Part shown: positions 34,657 to 46,175 of the stretch, in pieces
How the letters are laid out: every line of letters begins with the position of its first letter
How positions within the stretch are numbered: position 1 is the stretch's first letter
Assembly (NCBI GenBank): GCA_032158295.1
Contig: CM063254.1
Span: 6,106,326 to 6,170,325 of the forward strand
DNA from: Pycnopodia helianthoides
Lineage: Eukaryota; Echinodermata; Asteroidea; Forcipulatida; Asteriidae
Direction of reading: 5' to 3'
Length of the DNA: 64,000 nt
The notes under the pieces: generated by a model
Seen by the model: only the letters and a program-made list of their open reading frames with translations
Databases searched by the model: none
What the model was told of the DNA's origin: nothing
Program-made: the position numbers and the translations under genes

Positions 34657-37370
34657 CAGCTGATTCCAACGGAATATTCTCAAAGATGAAAGCATTCTAG
34701 ACAACTATTTGTATTAGGAATGACTGGCATCACTGCGAACTGTATACTAATAAGTAAGATTAAAGGTCAGAATTGTGTTCCTGATATCAACAAAGAAGAA
34801 AATAAAAATTTCTTAAAACAGTTGTGTCTGCTGCAATATATATTTGTGAAGGGTAAATGTGAAAATGTTAATAATTATATCAAATGTTTACATTTTTTGT
34901 TTTTTAAATTAATTATTCTGTATTCCTTATGCAAATATACATCTATAAAAGTGTAAATGTTGTGTTAGAAGAGTCTCTAAACATTTCAAAGTTTGTTTTT
35001 CCATGCTCAAACAAATATCAGTCCGATCTGTGTTCTTCCAAACAAAGTTAGAGTTTCCTGTCCTTTAAGTTCAAACTCACATTTGTAAAGGTGAAATGTC
35101 AAACCACTTTATTTCACCACGTTTTAGCCTTGATGGTTAGAGGGGGACCATTATGTTTTATTTGAGGGGGGGGGGTCACTCTAGATTCAGAGATCATTAA
35201 CACCAGCGTCTAATGGACAAGTTCATGCCCTGCCATTTCTTGCATCTGAAGACTTTTGTTTTTACAAAATCTACTTTTACTAATCTGTAGTTTAAGCATT
35301 AAAAGCTTTTTCTTCCAAAGTTTTAAAGAGGCAAAGTTGTGCTACTCTGGGCAAGATTTGTTTTAAGATATATTTTGTTAAGAGTGTATTCAACATTCGT
35401 CCAATTTTAAGTTAAACTTGTCATCAAATTTGTTGTTAACCTCAGCCATTGAATAGATGCTCACATTTTTTTTAAGTGGTTCTATTTCCTCTTGCCATGA
35501 AGGAAAATGAGACAAGACTCTAAAACAATTTTTGAAAAGGCGACAGCATCCAGGCGCAATATTTTGATATTCGTTTGGAGACAACGTCATCTCCTGGATG
35601 TAGACTTACAATTCCAACCAAAATGTTTACTTGTTTTTTCAGGTGAATAACAACAAGATCATTTGTTCCTGGCTGTGGAACCCTGTTATTTGTGTTATCA
35701 GGGACACCCCTCTAGAAGACCCCCATTTACACTAGATCCAGAAAGGTGGATTAACAGCATAGTGTAAACGCAAAAAAGCAGGATCAGACCCGGTTCAAGA
35801 TCCTGCAATTTTAATCCACCTTTTGGGGAGGGTTGAACCACAAAGAAAGGACTTCTGTATGGTTGAACCCTGCAATTGGTGGATCAGATCCGGCAAAGTG
35901 GATTCCAGAAACGAGTGTAAACGCAAAGATGGATCAGACACCGCAATTCAATGTGGTCATTTCTGGTTTTGCTAGGAATGACAGGCTTTTTGCTTGTGTT
36001 TTTGTGTGACAGCTGTGATCAAAAGTGGGATCAGAGCTGGATCAGGCCACTGGTGTAACCGCTGGCACCATATCTTGATCTGTGGTCGTGTCAAAAATGG
36101 TGAATCTCAATCCACCTTTCTGGATTGAGTGGAAACGCGGTGGGCCCCAGTGTTGGTACTTCAGCTCTCTCATGGGCCAAGGACCCCCCGCTAATTGCTG
36201 TATACCAACCACTCCCACTCCTTATTAGTACACGCTGGAAGAAGTATACTCAAGTTTACATTGACCCCTGACCCCCAGTGACTCCATGGCACCTTACATC
36301 CAAATAAACAGAGCTTTTGGGTCTGGTCAGCCATCCATCATCTTTCTTCCACAGATGCCTGGTGTTTGGGGCTCAATGCGGTGAACTCAAAGGTGCTCTC
36401 TGCTCTTCCTCTTCTGACAGCCAGGTCACATAAGGTCAAATTGCAAACATTTTGTTCCCCTCAAAGGTCTGACAAAAAAAATATGTCTAGATGGTTTAGG
36501 GGTTACACTTATTTTCTTAAAATTTTAAACACAAACAAAGGAAATCTATTAATAAAAAAAAAAACGAGACTGAAAATTAGGTTCTTGTTCCCTCAGCTTA
36601 AGTTTTTGTTTGAACTTTAAATCAAGCCAAATAGCAGTGTTGTACACAAATTTACACTTCAGCCTGAATACAGGTGATCTGCTTCATCAACTGTAAAGTT
36701 TTGATACTGGATCCAACAGATATGTCCTCTTTATTCATTCAGGATCTGCCCCTTGACCTTTGGCCTATCTTTTCATTTTTGGAAATGAAGCAATATATTC
36801 TTAAACATGCACTTTGCTTACCACAACGGTTATCCGCCATAAATGTTGATAGTTGGCTTGCTTGCTCCATATATGGAATGAGATCAATGGGACAGACACC
36901 ATAATGGGGAAAAACTGGGCCATTGTCATCTCCAGTTACCAAAAATCACCATTTCAATAACTGGGGGCTGTAGTGAGTCCTGTTCGAGCACTGAGACCCT
37001 ATTTTGTGCCACCAGTCCATAAGGCATTTATTTCTATACCTCCATGCATATTAACTGGGGTGACCACATGTTGGAAATGAAATACGGGAGGTGTTTTTGT
37101 AAGGTATGAATTCTGGCCCTAAACAGAGCAAGCTGTTCATCCCCTGAAGCTCATCCGTTGTTTTGATGAATCAATGGAGTTGCTTCAATGCGGCCATGTT
37201 TTTAACCTTTTGCCCGTTCAGTCAGTGACCTCGGCATTCATATTGACCAAATTACCTTTTGGTATATGAATTTCTCAATGTAAGGTTGTTGCTCGAGTAA
37301 ATATTGTTTTGAACTGTTTTGTTCTTTTAGTGAATGTAAATGCAAGCCACGTTCGTCAGGATGTATCCAA
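34657..37370. other. Intergenic DNA without a recognisable gene
   Basis: AT-rich unique DNA (34660-35690), a 390-bp MITE (35736-36125) and further unique DNA. Open frames here are short and domain-free. Confidence 0.4.
35736..36125. repeat. 390-bp MITE with GGTGGATT termini
   Basis: ATCCAGAAAGGTGGATT at 35736-35752 and its exact inverse at 36109-36125 form 17-bp terminal inverted repeats. The interior repeats GGATCAGA(CCCG/TCCGG) and GTGTAAACGC-like words. No coding capacity and no second copy in the window. Confidence 0.75.
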
Positions 37371-37756
37371 CAAGCGATTTGCGAGTTGGATTTGAATGAT
37401 GTCTGGCACGAGTTGGAGTTGAATGATGTCTGGTACAGTGCCTTATTCAGTCACAAAGTGAATGCTCAGTTTGAATTCCTCAGACTATATCCAGTGTTGC
37501 TATGTCACATGGTTTGGGGGAAATTAGCTTTCACACTGCAACCTCCATATCAGCAAAGGCATCGTTGTGCCACGTATTTCATTGAGAATTTTAAATGGGT
37601 GTTTGTCACTGCTCTTATGTAACTATTCAAAAGCTTGCCCCAAACCGCTTGGCACAGCAACGCTGGATATAGTCTGAGGGAACTCCATTTGTTGAGCATT
37701 CACTTGTGATGGAACAAGGCACCAGACATTATTTAAATCTATTTCGCAAATGGCTT
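37371..37756. repeat. Inverted-repeat element with about 105-bp arms
   Basis: The left arm (to about 37517) contains AATGCTCAGTTTGAATTCCT then CAGACTATATCCAGTGTTGC; the right arm (from about 37640) is its inverse with about 15% mismatch. The outer CAAGCGATTTGCGA and TTTCGCAAATGGC also pair. The word TTGAATGATGTCTGG is tandemly doubled in the left arm only. Confidence 0.8.
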
Positions 37757-38514
37757 ATTCAAAATTTCCTCTTATCTTCGAGTGCCATGTTAAAAAAAAA
37801 AAGTAATAAATGTTCAATAAACTTCAAACAGTAATAATACAAATTGTTTGAAGCTTCGCATGGTGTGGAAAAAAAAACTCCCACAAAAGAGATTTACACA
37901 TGGTGGTTGTACCCGCAAGTTTACTATTTATTTAAAGTTTCTTCTAACTTATAAATAGTAAAATATTTTGAGTTTTGGCTTGATTTCTGTGTACATTGCT
38001 CTCAGTAACTGTCAAGGAAGTGATGTTCACTAGTGGTTTGTATATTGATAAGTTTAGGATTAAGAAGGTTATGGGCAGTTTGCTTTTACCAGGACAAATG
38101 TATAAAGGGATGTGATATCCATTCAAAGGGCAAACATTGGCAGGATTGAAATTATAAATGTTTGCTTGCAATGCTAATGAGTTAAAAAAAATAAACTTTA
38201 ATCTTGAGAGTCCAAAACCCAATGTTTGAAAACAGTGATTGGGTTTTTCACTATTTTTCTTGTGACTGGATGACCGATTCAGTGAGCTTATACTTTTACT
38301 GGTCTGTTATTTCATGTATGTGTTTGGTCACATAAAGTGTGGATACTGGTCTTTGACAATTAAGAAGAAGATCTGTTGATCTATCAGCATTAAGTCCAGG
38401 ATGTCATCATGTGGCCAGGCATGCACTTTCCTATTCACAGAGGATTATCACTCTGATACTCTCAATAAACAGTGAAAAACACCCTCAAAGATTGTAAACA
38501 GGAAATGGGGTTTT

Positions 38515-38700
38515 AGCTACTTTCTCACAATTTGCTGGAATCTCATACATGCTAAAGAAAGTGGACAGTGTTTAGATCAATTCTGATTTTTTTTTGTTAT
38601 AACGTGAAAGGGAGACTTTCTCATGATTTGCTGGAATAACATGCAGAATAAAGTGGACAATAAATATGTTTAGATCAATTCTGAAACATTTTAAATAGCA
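38515..38700. repeat. Diverged tandem duplication, about 97-bp period
   Basis: ACTTTCTCA..ATTTGCTGGAAT followed by AAAGTGGACA and GTTTAGATCAATTCTGA occurs at about 38519 and again at about 38617, with indels between the copies. Confidence 0.7.
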
Positions 38701-39325
38701 TAACAGAGGGCATGTGCACTCACAACAGTAAACACAAGACAGTGATACAAAGTACAATTTACTTTCCTCAAAATGCCTAACAATAATATTGACAAAAACT
38801 TTTTCCTGTTCAGTGAGTGGCAATTTTCCACTGTTATCTAATGTAGACCTTTAAAAAAAATAGATTCATTGTACATTAATACATTATTTATGTGTTTAAA
38901 ATAAACAAGTGTAAATTGAGATAACAGTGTCTCAGTTCAATTTTTCTTCAATGCAAAATACAAGTATTTTTGTCATTTGTGGGTATGAACGAATTTCATA
39001 TAGGCCTAAGTTTTGCTGATGCCGCTTTATTTATTAGGTGCAAATGCAATTTTGTGTGGTATCATGGACAGAATCACTGCCTGATGATCGATGGGGGAGG
39101 GGGAGGAACATGTCCCCCAAAATATTTATGATGGGGGTAGGTCAATGGTGATAGTCCCCCATTAATGTGTAGGTTTAAATAGTAATAAATTAACTCTATA
39201 AAGTACCAAGGCCACAGTAAAAAATATGAGAAATTTTGGTGTGTCCACTTTTGATGTGATCAAATTATCTCTGTTGCCCCCCCCCCAGCATTGCAAGAAA
39301 TCGCCACTATAATGTCCCACATCTG

Positions 39326-39448
39326 GGTCCAATTTCATAGCTCTGCTTACTGCAGAATTGTGTGCTTACTGTGCCCTGTATAGCACATAATTCCATGATT
39401 GGCTGTAAGGGCAGAATTCTGCAGTAAGCAGAGCCATGAAATTGGGCC
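39326..39448. repeat. Family B MITE, copy B4 (short)
   Basis: GGTCCAATTTCATAGCTCTG and CAGAGCCATGAAATTGGGCC are inverted ends, and CTTACTGCAGAATT pairs with AATTCTGCAGTAAG inside. At about 123 bp this is close to a pure hairpin. Confidence 0.85.
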
Positions 39449-39971
39449 CAGGGCTATTCACAAGATGCCCACCAAGGACATGAGTTTTGGGTCATTACTG
39501 TCCAACTAGGCTACCTTATTATCTCCCTATTGACAGGCATGAAACATCATTCCCACCCTCCTTCTGGTCTTGAGACAAGCAGCCTAGAAATTGTGAAAAA
39601 GGAAAAAAAAGTTGAAAGTGTAGATTGAAAGAGGACATCGACAAAAAAACAACAAGCCAGAAACAGACGTACGAGGAATGAGGAAAAAGCATGGTGAGAG
39701 TTGTATCTGACCATGGATGGATGAAGGAACCACGGAGGGAGATCAGAGAGTGGATAGACATCGGGGTTTGCCCTTCACGTTTGTAGTGACTGGCCAGCAT
39801 TAGCTCGTCACGGTCAGTACTTCAAACACTGAACTCGCGGGCCGGATCACTTGGAGAGTCTTGACTGATCCGCGGGTGTTTTAACTGGCTGTTAAGGGAG
39901 AACGCTGGACAGCTTGGTGCTGATAATGATGATGGTCAACACCTTTTTTTTGGAAGATGACATAATCTTAA

Positions 39972-40360
39972 AGGAACATTACAGAATTGGTTAGAAAAAA
40001 ACTTGTAAAATATACCTTTTGATCACAGATTTACATAAAACTTACACGGTCTAATGATGGTGATAGTAGAAAACATCCCTTGAAATATTTCTGTCTGAAA
40101 TGCCATATTTGATGAGAAATGAATAAACTAATTTTCTGATTGGATTTTATCCTCGGTGAGCGTTTTATTCATTTTTTGAAGCTATATGATTTCATGCAAA
40201 TGTGTAATCGGTTTTTCACTATTTTCTCGTGACCCAGATGGCCGATCGATCTCAAACTTCTACAGGTTTGTCAGTTTATGTATATGCTGGATTACATAAA
40301 GTGCTTACTTACACTGCCAGCAACTGTTTTGTTAGCAAAAACCAATTCTGTAATGTTCCT
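39972..40360. repeat. TTAA MITE family C, copy C4
   Basis: Full-length, reverse orientation to C1, with TTAA at both ends (39968-39971 and 40361-40364). The nearly identical C copies suggest a recent burst. Confidence 0.9.
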
Positions 40361-40391
40361 TTAACACTGTTCAGTTTTGTTATAATACCCA

Positions 40392-40633
40392 CACTGCACA
40401 AAAAAAAGTAACACTTTTCAGTGTTACTAGAGGACTCACACCAATTTAGTGTCATTTTAACACGTTTGGTGTTGTCATTTACACCCATGGGTCAAATACA
40501 CCATGGGTGTAAAGAATGACACCAATGTGTTAAAAGAACACCCACGATTTTAACACCTGTGAAAATTCTTGGTGATGTCCTCTAGTAACACTGGGGTTGT
40601 TAAATTTAACACCCCAGTTTTTGCTGTGCAGTG
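40392..40633. repeat. MITE family H, copy 1 (CACTGCA ends)
   Basis: CACTGCACA and TGTGCAGTG are the ends. The interior is rich in ACACC / GGTGT words (ACCCATGGGTC, CACCATGGGTGTAAA, TAACACCTG). A second copy is at 51099. It begins 31 bp after MITE C4. Confidence 0.8.
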
Positions 40634-42630
40634 ATTGCAGGACTGGCCAAACTCAAAAAAATAAAGCTCACCGAAAATTGTGCTATTTTCATAGGCAAAT
40701 GACAACATTTTGCTGAACACTGTATTTAAATATACATGCCAATCCGGATTAACCGAGGCATTGTTTTTACAAGCATGCTTTGAAGCGACTGGTATACACC
40801 CTGAACCTCAGATTAAACCCTTTCAAGAGTTCAAAACCCTAGCTGGGTTTTCAAGTTTCACTTTCTTTCTTTTTAATAATGGGAGGGGGTGGGGGACGTT
40901 TCTCTAATGGATGTTTTCACAATGTTGGATTACTGAGGGTAAACATTATCATCCTCTCAGTGTTGGGGGACTTGCAAATGTGGGTATTATAAGGAGGACC
41001 ATTAGGGGTGGGGTCATGCGGATGAAGGAAGTGTGAAATCCGGCAGCTGGGAAGGTGGTCTTCTTTGGCTGGCTATACATCTCTCTTCGTACTTGATGAA
41101 TGGGCGATCGATATGCACTAATTGCCCGAAATAGATAACGCTATACCGCTACATCACCACATGCATTGTGTTCTGATGATCCTCATTTGCCTAAAAACTT
41201 TCCTCTCAAACCGCAGTGCAAAGACACGGTGGACCCCCAGTCTCCAACCGGCCGCTTCAGGCAGTCCACTGTATACTCCCTAGCTATAGCTGTGCGTGGG
41301 GCAATGCAAATTTTTGTATCGGTCGGTGATGGGAAATTGAATGGACCAGAGTCAACACGGCCCAAGAAGTTAGGTAAACACCGTCTGTATGCGCGCGGGT
41401 TGAATGTGCATCGGTGACGGAGAGCTCACTAGCGAGTTGCATGCCCAAGCGGCAACACCACGCAGAACTCCATGTCTGTCAGCTACTCGGCTTGTTCTGT
41501 TCAAGTATATTATACATTCAATTCTGGATAGAGGATACCCAGCATTTACAGCACGCCGGTGAATGTTTTCCTCGAAATGCGTGTTGGTGGCTATTTTGGA
41601 ATCGTTAATTTAAGCCGTTTCTCATTGTGATTCTAAAGTTGCTGCTAAAGGAAACTCTAAAGTTGCTGCTGCTTTTCTGTTGAACAGAGATATGTTTTCG
41701 TGTTGAGTAGTTAACAAAAAAACTACCCCACATCCAGCTGGATGTTGAGGGCCTGTCGTTCTGTAAAAATATTGTTTAGACAATATATCTGCGGGCCGAA
41801 ACTTTGTGGTGAGGACCTACTCAAGTTCAGTTGTACCCCCATTCTTTGTCGCCAATCTGCGGCAGAGTGGATATCTCCTAACCAACACTACATAGCCACC
41901 GGCTTTTCCACTGGCCTTTTGAAGAACTAACCATACAGAGCAATATAACGGTAAGATATTTGGTATTTTTAACAACTCATGTGTATATTCTGCACTCTGA
42001 AACCTTCTCTTTTTATGAGCTGTTGTAAGGCAATTCAAGTTTTATGGAATCTCCAAACCCCGGATGGTTTTATTTAATCCGTTTTTTATTAGCGGTTTGG
42101 TGTTTTATGAACTGTTGCATATGGGCCGTATAAGTAATTGTAAAACAAACACTAAATTACGTGTCCCCATAAAAGTTGGTTGACAGAGTAAGATATGCGA
42201 GTGATGGATTTATGGCCCCGCGGCACACGACCGAGATGTTTGTAGCCCCTAGCCCCCCCTCGGTGTGTTTCTGACCAAGCCAAAGAGCAAGCTGGGCCGG
42301 GTGAGGAGAGGGCTAGGCCAGATGTGGCCATTGCGAAGGGGCCAAGGGGTGATGGCGTACCGGTAACATGCATTTTATACGAATTTATTTCGTACCCCGC
42401 CCTGTGCCACTTGGTAAACTGTGAGACATTTACATCAGGCATGGTACTTCTTCTGATAAGTGATATGCTTATTTCCTTCTTTTTTTTCTTGGTGGAAAAC
42501 ACTATACATAATTTTTGTGCTTTTTGGCAGTTTCCTCGTTTTAAAATTTTAAGCAACTTTTAAAAGTTTTTCAAGATTTATAAACTTTTGCAGTTTGATA
42601 CTTTTGTGAGCCTGGTCTTAATAATAATAT

Positions 42631-42800
42631 AACTAAAATCAACGATTTAGCCAGGATTTTGTAAAAGGGTGTCTAAATTTGCTGGAAATTAAAAAACTGC
42701 GTGTACAAATTGTTCACTTGCAATACATTTACATGTAAATGACAGATTTAACAGGGTTTGCAAATTTAAAACAGGGTGTCCAAAAGACACCCTCTCTTGG
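42631..42800 (+). repeat. Dispersed repeat family J, copy 1
   Basis: AAAGGGTGTCTAAATTTGCT, then ACATTTACATGTAAATGACA, then AAAACAGGGTGTCCAAAAGA are shared with 62776-62945 in the same orientation. GGGTGTC at the left pairs with GACACCC at the right. No coding. Confidence 0.75.
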
Positions 42801-43154
42801 CCATGGAGGAAGATAATTTTCTTCCTCCATGCTCTGGCTAAGTTAATTTCTACCTCCATGGTAATACTATATGCTATAAGTATAAATATAGTATGAGAGA
42901 TCTCTTTGTCCAAAATACCTAAAGTCAGAATTTTCTGTGTTTATATGTAAGTGTATTGCACATAACTTTATTAGAATTATAAAAGTGGTCTTATAACATT
43001 TGTATTTGTTTACATTGGTAAACAAGGTTGGAACCAAAAGTTTTGAACCATTAGGTTGAACCTACAAAGCAAGGGTTGATTCCATGGTTGAACAATGAAA
43101 GACGTTAACCACAGTTTCATGTTTTTCTTCTATTTCTACTTTTTGTTGTGCATG

Positions 43155-43209
43155 ATAAAGTTTAACAGTCCTAACATACATAATGATGTTTAGGCCTGTT
43201 AAACTTTAT
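43155..43209. other. 55-nt hairpin with about 23-bp stem
   Basis: ATAAAGTTTAACAGTCCTAA at the left pairs with TTAGGCCTGTTAAACTTTAT at the right, with one mismatch and one bulge before a loop of about 8 nt. Size and pairing are like a small RNA precursor or a minimal palindromic repeat. Confidence 0.55.
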
Positions 43210-44058
43210 ACTTCAAATTGCCTCTGAAACTGGAGACGACTGTTGAAATATACGGAGGTACATTTCATCCTCCATTTGCGAAACTTCTTTCGTCCTTCAA
43301 CCGTGCTCTGTTTTACAATTGTATCTTGCGACCAAGCTGGCTATTTACACATGGACCTAAACTCATGCCATAAATAGAGAAAGGTACTTATCTTTACAGT
43401 GTGCTGTGTGTGTGTATTTATGTCCTATAGATTTATCGCGCATGCCTTATCGCTGCCAAACATGCTCATCGGTTCGATCTATTAAAAGTGTTATTGTAGC
43501 TCATAATTGAATCTGCCAATCAAAAAAATGGTTGGTTGCGCCGTTGGAAGATTTGTCTCTTACCAGCTAATCATATTGATTATTAGCTAATCTACCGTGG
43601 GTAACCACCATTGCTTCCGCGCTAGTCCTTTCGATTCGGAGCCACCGAATAAGAAAAATCCTCTTGGACAAAAACCGCCCTCTGAAGGAGGGGGGCTTGG
43701 GTTTTCTTTTCTCTGCTAATGCGTTCATCGATTTCTCCACATTCTTTGTATTCTTGTGGCACTGGAAGAGGCTGGAGGCGAGGTCACCACGACAATCAAA
43801 AGTTGTTAAAGATCTAACGAGTTTTTTCTTCACAATCGTGTCTTCCTCTATGGCAAGTATGCATGTAAACGCTGCAGTCCGTCCGGCCATTATTAGAGTA
43901 TTAACTTAATTGTCAACTTTTTGTGAATATAGGCCTACTCGTAAACCATTTTTTTTCATTACCAAAGTCCAAGAATATTACTGAACAAAATTGTGTTGCG
44001 GGCTGAGGGCGAAAAGGCCAAGGAAAGTGGCCAACTAAAAGCTAATCACATGTAATTA

Positions 44059-44165
44059 GATGTTTTCTACTATCATCATCATTAGACCGTGTAAGTTTTA
44101 TGTAAATCTGTGATAAAAAAAGTATATTTTACAAGTTTTTTTCTTACCAATTCTGTAATGTTCCT
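44059..44165. repeat. TTAA MITE family C, fragment C5
   Basis: Only the right quarter of the element remains, from GATGTTTTCTACTATCATCA to CCAATTCTGTAATGTTCCT and TTAA. Confidence 0.8.
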
Positions 44166-44885
44166 TTAATAATGATGATCCCAAGGACAGAAGTGAAAGT
44201 CTCGCGATGATTTCCCCGCTCAAAAAAAAAGAAGTTGCCACGCCAAAATAACAAAGTACCAGCCGGAAGACGATTACTGCCTGGTTGTTTTACACCAGGG
44301 CTAAGCAGTATTACTTTTTTATAAACTGTGACATCCGGACAACGTGGTGGAAAAACCATCGGAATTAACTAAATGGACGCGTCTCTCACATGGCATGCAT
44401 GGTGCCAATTGCAATTTCGCGCACCAGTTCGTCGCGATACCGACATGTGTTCCACAGAATCATGTGTACAGCTGCACACACCGGGCAGTACAGTCAGTCC
44501 GCACTGCACACAATATCCGTTTCTTTTATCTGCAGCGTATGCACGAGTTTCGGGAGCTTGACCTCTCCATGAATATTTAATGAGCGTGGTGTAGTCTCAG
44601 GAATTTCATCAATTTCATGTGATCAAAGTAATTTTCTGTCAATATATTTACAGATTTATAAAGATGAATAACCGACCTTTAATCCAGTTGTACAAATTAA
44701 TGATTTTGCTGGCAATTATTAGTACTAAAATGGACTCGAAAATTGTGTTTCAATACGAAACAGTTTGCTTCGTAAAACATGGTGGTAACTATTAATTGTC
44801 AATGCTACCACAACGTATATTTGGGCTTACCGAATAGATAATGTTATATTCTATCCAAACGCTGAGCTTTTTACATTTGATTTCA

Positions 44886-45010
44886 TTTAGCTGAGTCAGG
44901 GCGCTCGTTTTGCCAACACTTCTCATAATTTAACGTTAACGTCTCTTGGTGAATACGCCGCCATGTTTGCTTATGGATTTTCTGATCGCTGATTGGTCAA
45001 CCGCGAAACG
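44886..45010 (-). promoter_or_regulatory. Candidate promoter, minus strand
   Basis: On the minus strand CCAAT (44996-44992) is followed 30 nt later by AAACATGGCGGCG (ATG at 44964-44962), a YY1/TISU-like word, and then AGCGCCCTGACTCAGCTAAA (44905-44886). The ATG opens only 13 codons before TGA. The same AGCGCCCTGAC word lies downstream of the SGNH gene start. The spacing of CCAAT, ATGGCGGC and the CpG-containing surroundings looks like a housekeeping-type promoter, but I could not place a gene on it. Confidence 0.35.
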
Positions 45011-45419
45011 TCACACTCATCCAGTGTACGTACCCGGATGTACATGTAAACAAAGTTCGTGACCACTGTTAGCTATAGTGTTCCCGATTGTTTGGGGTTT
45101 GTCTTTTTGGGGAAGGGTGGGGGGGGGGGGGGTTGGGTATTTTTGGCGGGTCTTTGGGGAAGGAATGGTGCCTAAGCACATTTTGTATGGACGATTTTAG
45201 GATACTTGGAGAACTAAGGATATAATTTAAAAGGGGTTGATGGTCTGAGTATTATTAATTTAACAAAAGGTTAAATTTTGAAGGACAGAAGAATTTTTTT
45301 TAAATTTTGGTCAGGAATGACTTGGTACAAGGTTGAAGCCCTTTTGTTTGAGTCTTTATAAAACTTTATGCTCGATACACAAAAACTCTAGTGAGCAGAA
45401 TAAGATTTGTTTCGTATCA

Positions 45420-46150
45420 ACTGTTCCTTTATTTTAAGTCACATACACTGCACAAACATGTAACACTATATAATTATCAAAGTTAAGGCACAGTTCAAAA
45501 AAAGTTCAGATGTAATAAAAAATATAAATATAAAAGATCTTTGGTAAGTGGTAACTGGTAGGTTGGCAATGTTTAAATGGTCTTGTTACAAAAATGTATT
45601 TACATATTTGGTACGTGTAACAGAGCTAGTTCACCTGTTGACATTAATAAAAAATAGCTACCAAAAACAAGTTTTAGTAAACTTTATACCCGCATACTTT
45701 TATAAGACAAACTGTTCAATGGCAAGCTAGCTTAACTTAATTTTAAACATGAAAGTAAACAATCACAAATATAATACATGACATCATTGCAAGGTATCTT
45801 TGGTAAGTTCTTACCCGTAGGTTGGCAATGTTTAAATGAACCTTTTATGACAAAGTTTATTGCTAAATGAGAAGTTAATAATATTCAGCTGCTCCACTTA
45901 AAATTAATAAAATGTACCAACTTCAACATTGTCGGTAGTAACAACTGTACCTCAAAACTTGTTCAACTAAAAAAAAAATTATATACCCATTGCAAGTTAA
46001 TTTAAAATGACACTTTGTATAATGTTTCAAGGTATCAAATTATATAAAATAAGGTTAACACAAAAAATAAACTGTATGGCAAGTTCTTCCCATTACATTG
46101 GCAATGTTTACAGTTTCTTTGGCAAAATAAATAGTTGAGAAATGTAATGT
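45420..46150 (-). repeat. Diverged tandem repeat, about 265 bp, in the 3' region of the cysteine-rich ORF
   Basis: The words GGTTGGCAATGTTTAAATG (about 45562 and 45822) and ACATTGGCAATGTTTACAG (about 46095) recur at roughly 265-bp spacing, each preceded by GTAAGT(G/T)(G/C)-like or GCAAGTTCTT sequence. Possible minus-strand AATAAA signals occur at about 45861 and 45433. This is presumably 3' UTR or the flank of the gene ending at 46176. Confidence 0.55.
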
Positions 46151-46175
46151 AAGTGTTGCACTAAAGATGCATCAA

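Larger units (their letters stand above)
40640..44058. other. Intergenic DNA, partly GC-richer
   Basis: Segments at 41150-41620 and 42190-42420 are less AT-rich than their surroundings and contain open frames on both strands, none with a recognisable domain or paired splice signals. An open frame of 107 codons on the minus strand (43890-43567) begins ATGGCCGGACGGAC but also lacks a known domain. These could be promoter-proximal or conserved non-coding DNA. Confidence 0.35.

Noticed and set aside
43567..43890. 107-codon minus-strand frame starting ATGGCCGGACGG
   Set aside because: No recognisable domain and an equally open frame on the other strand; could be a first exon but nothing confirms it.
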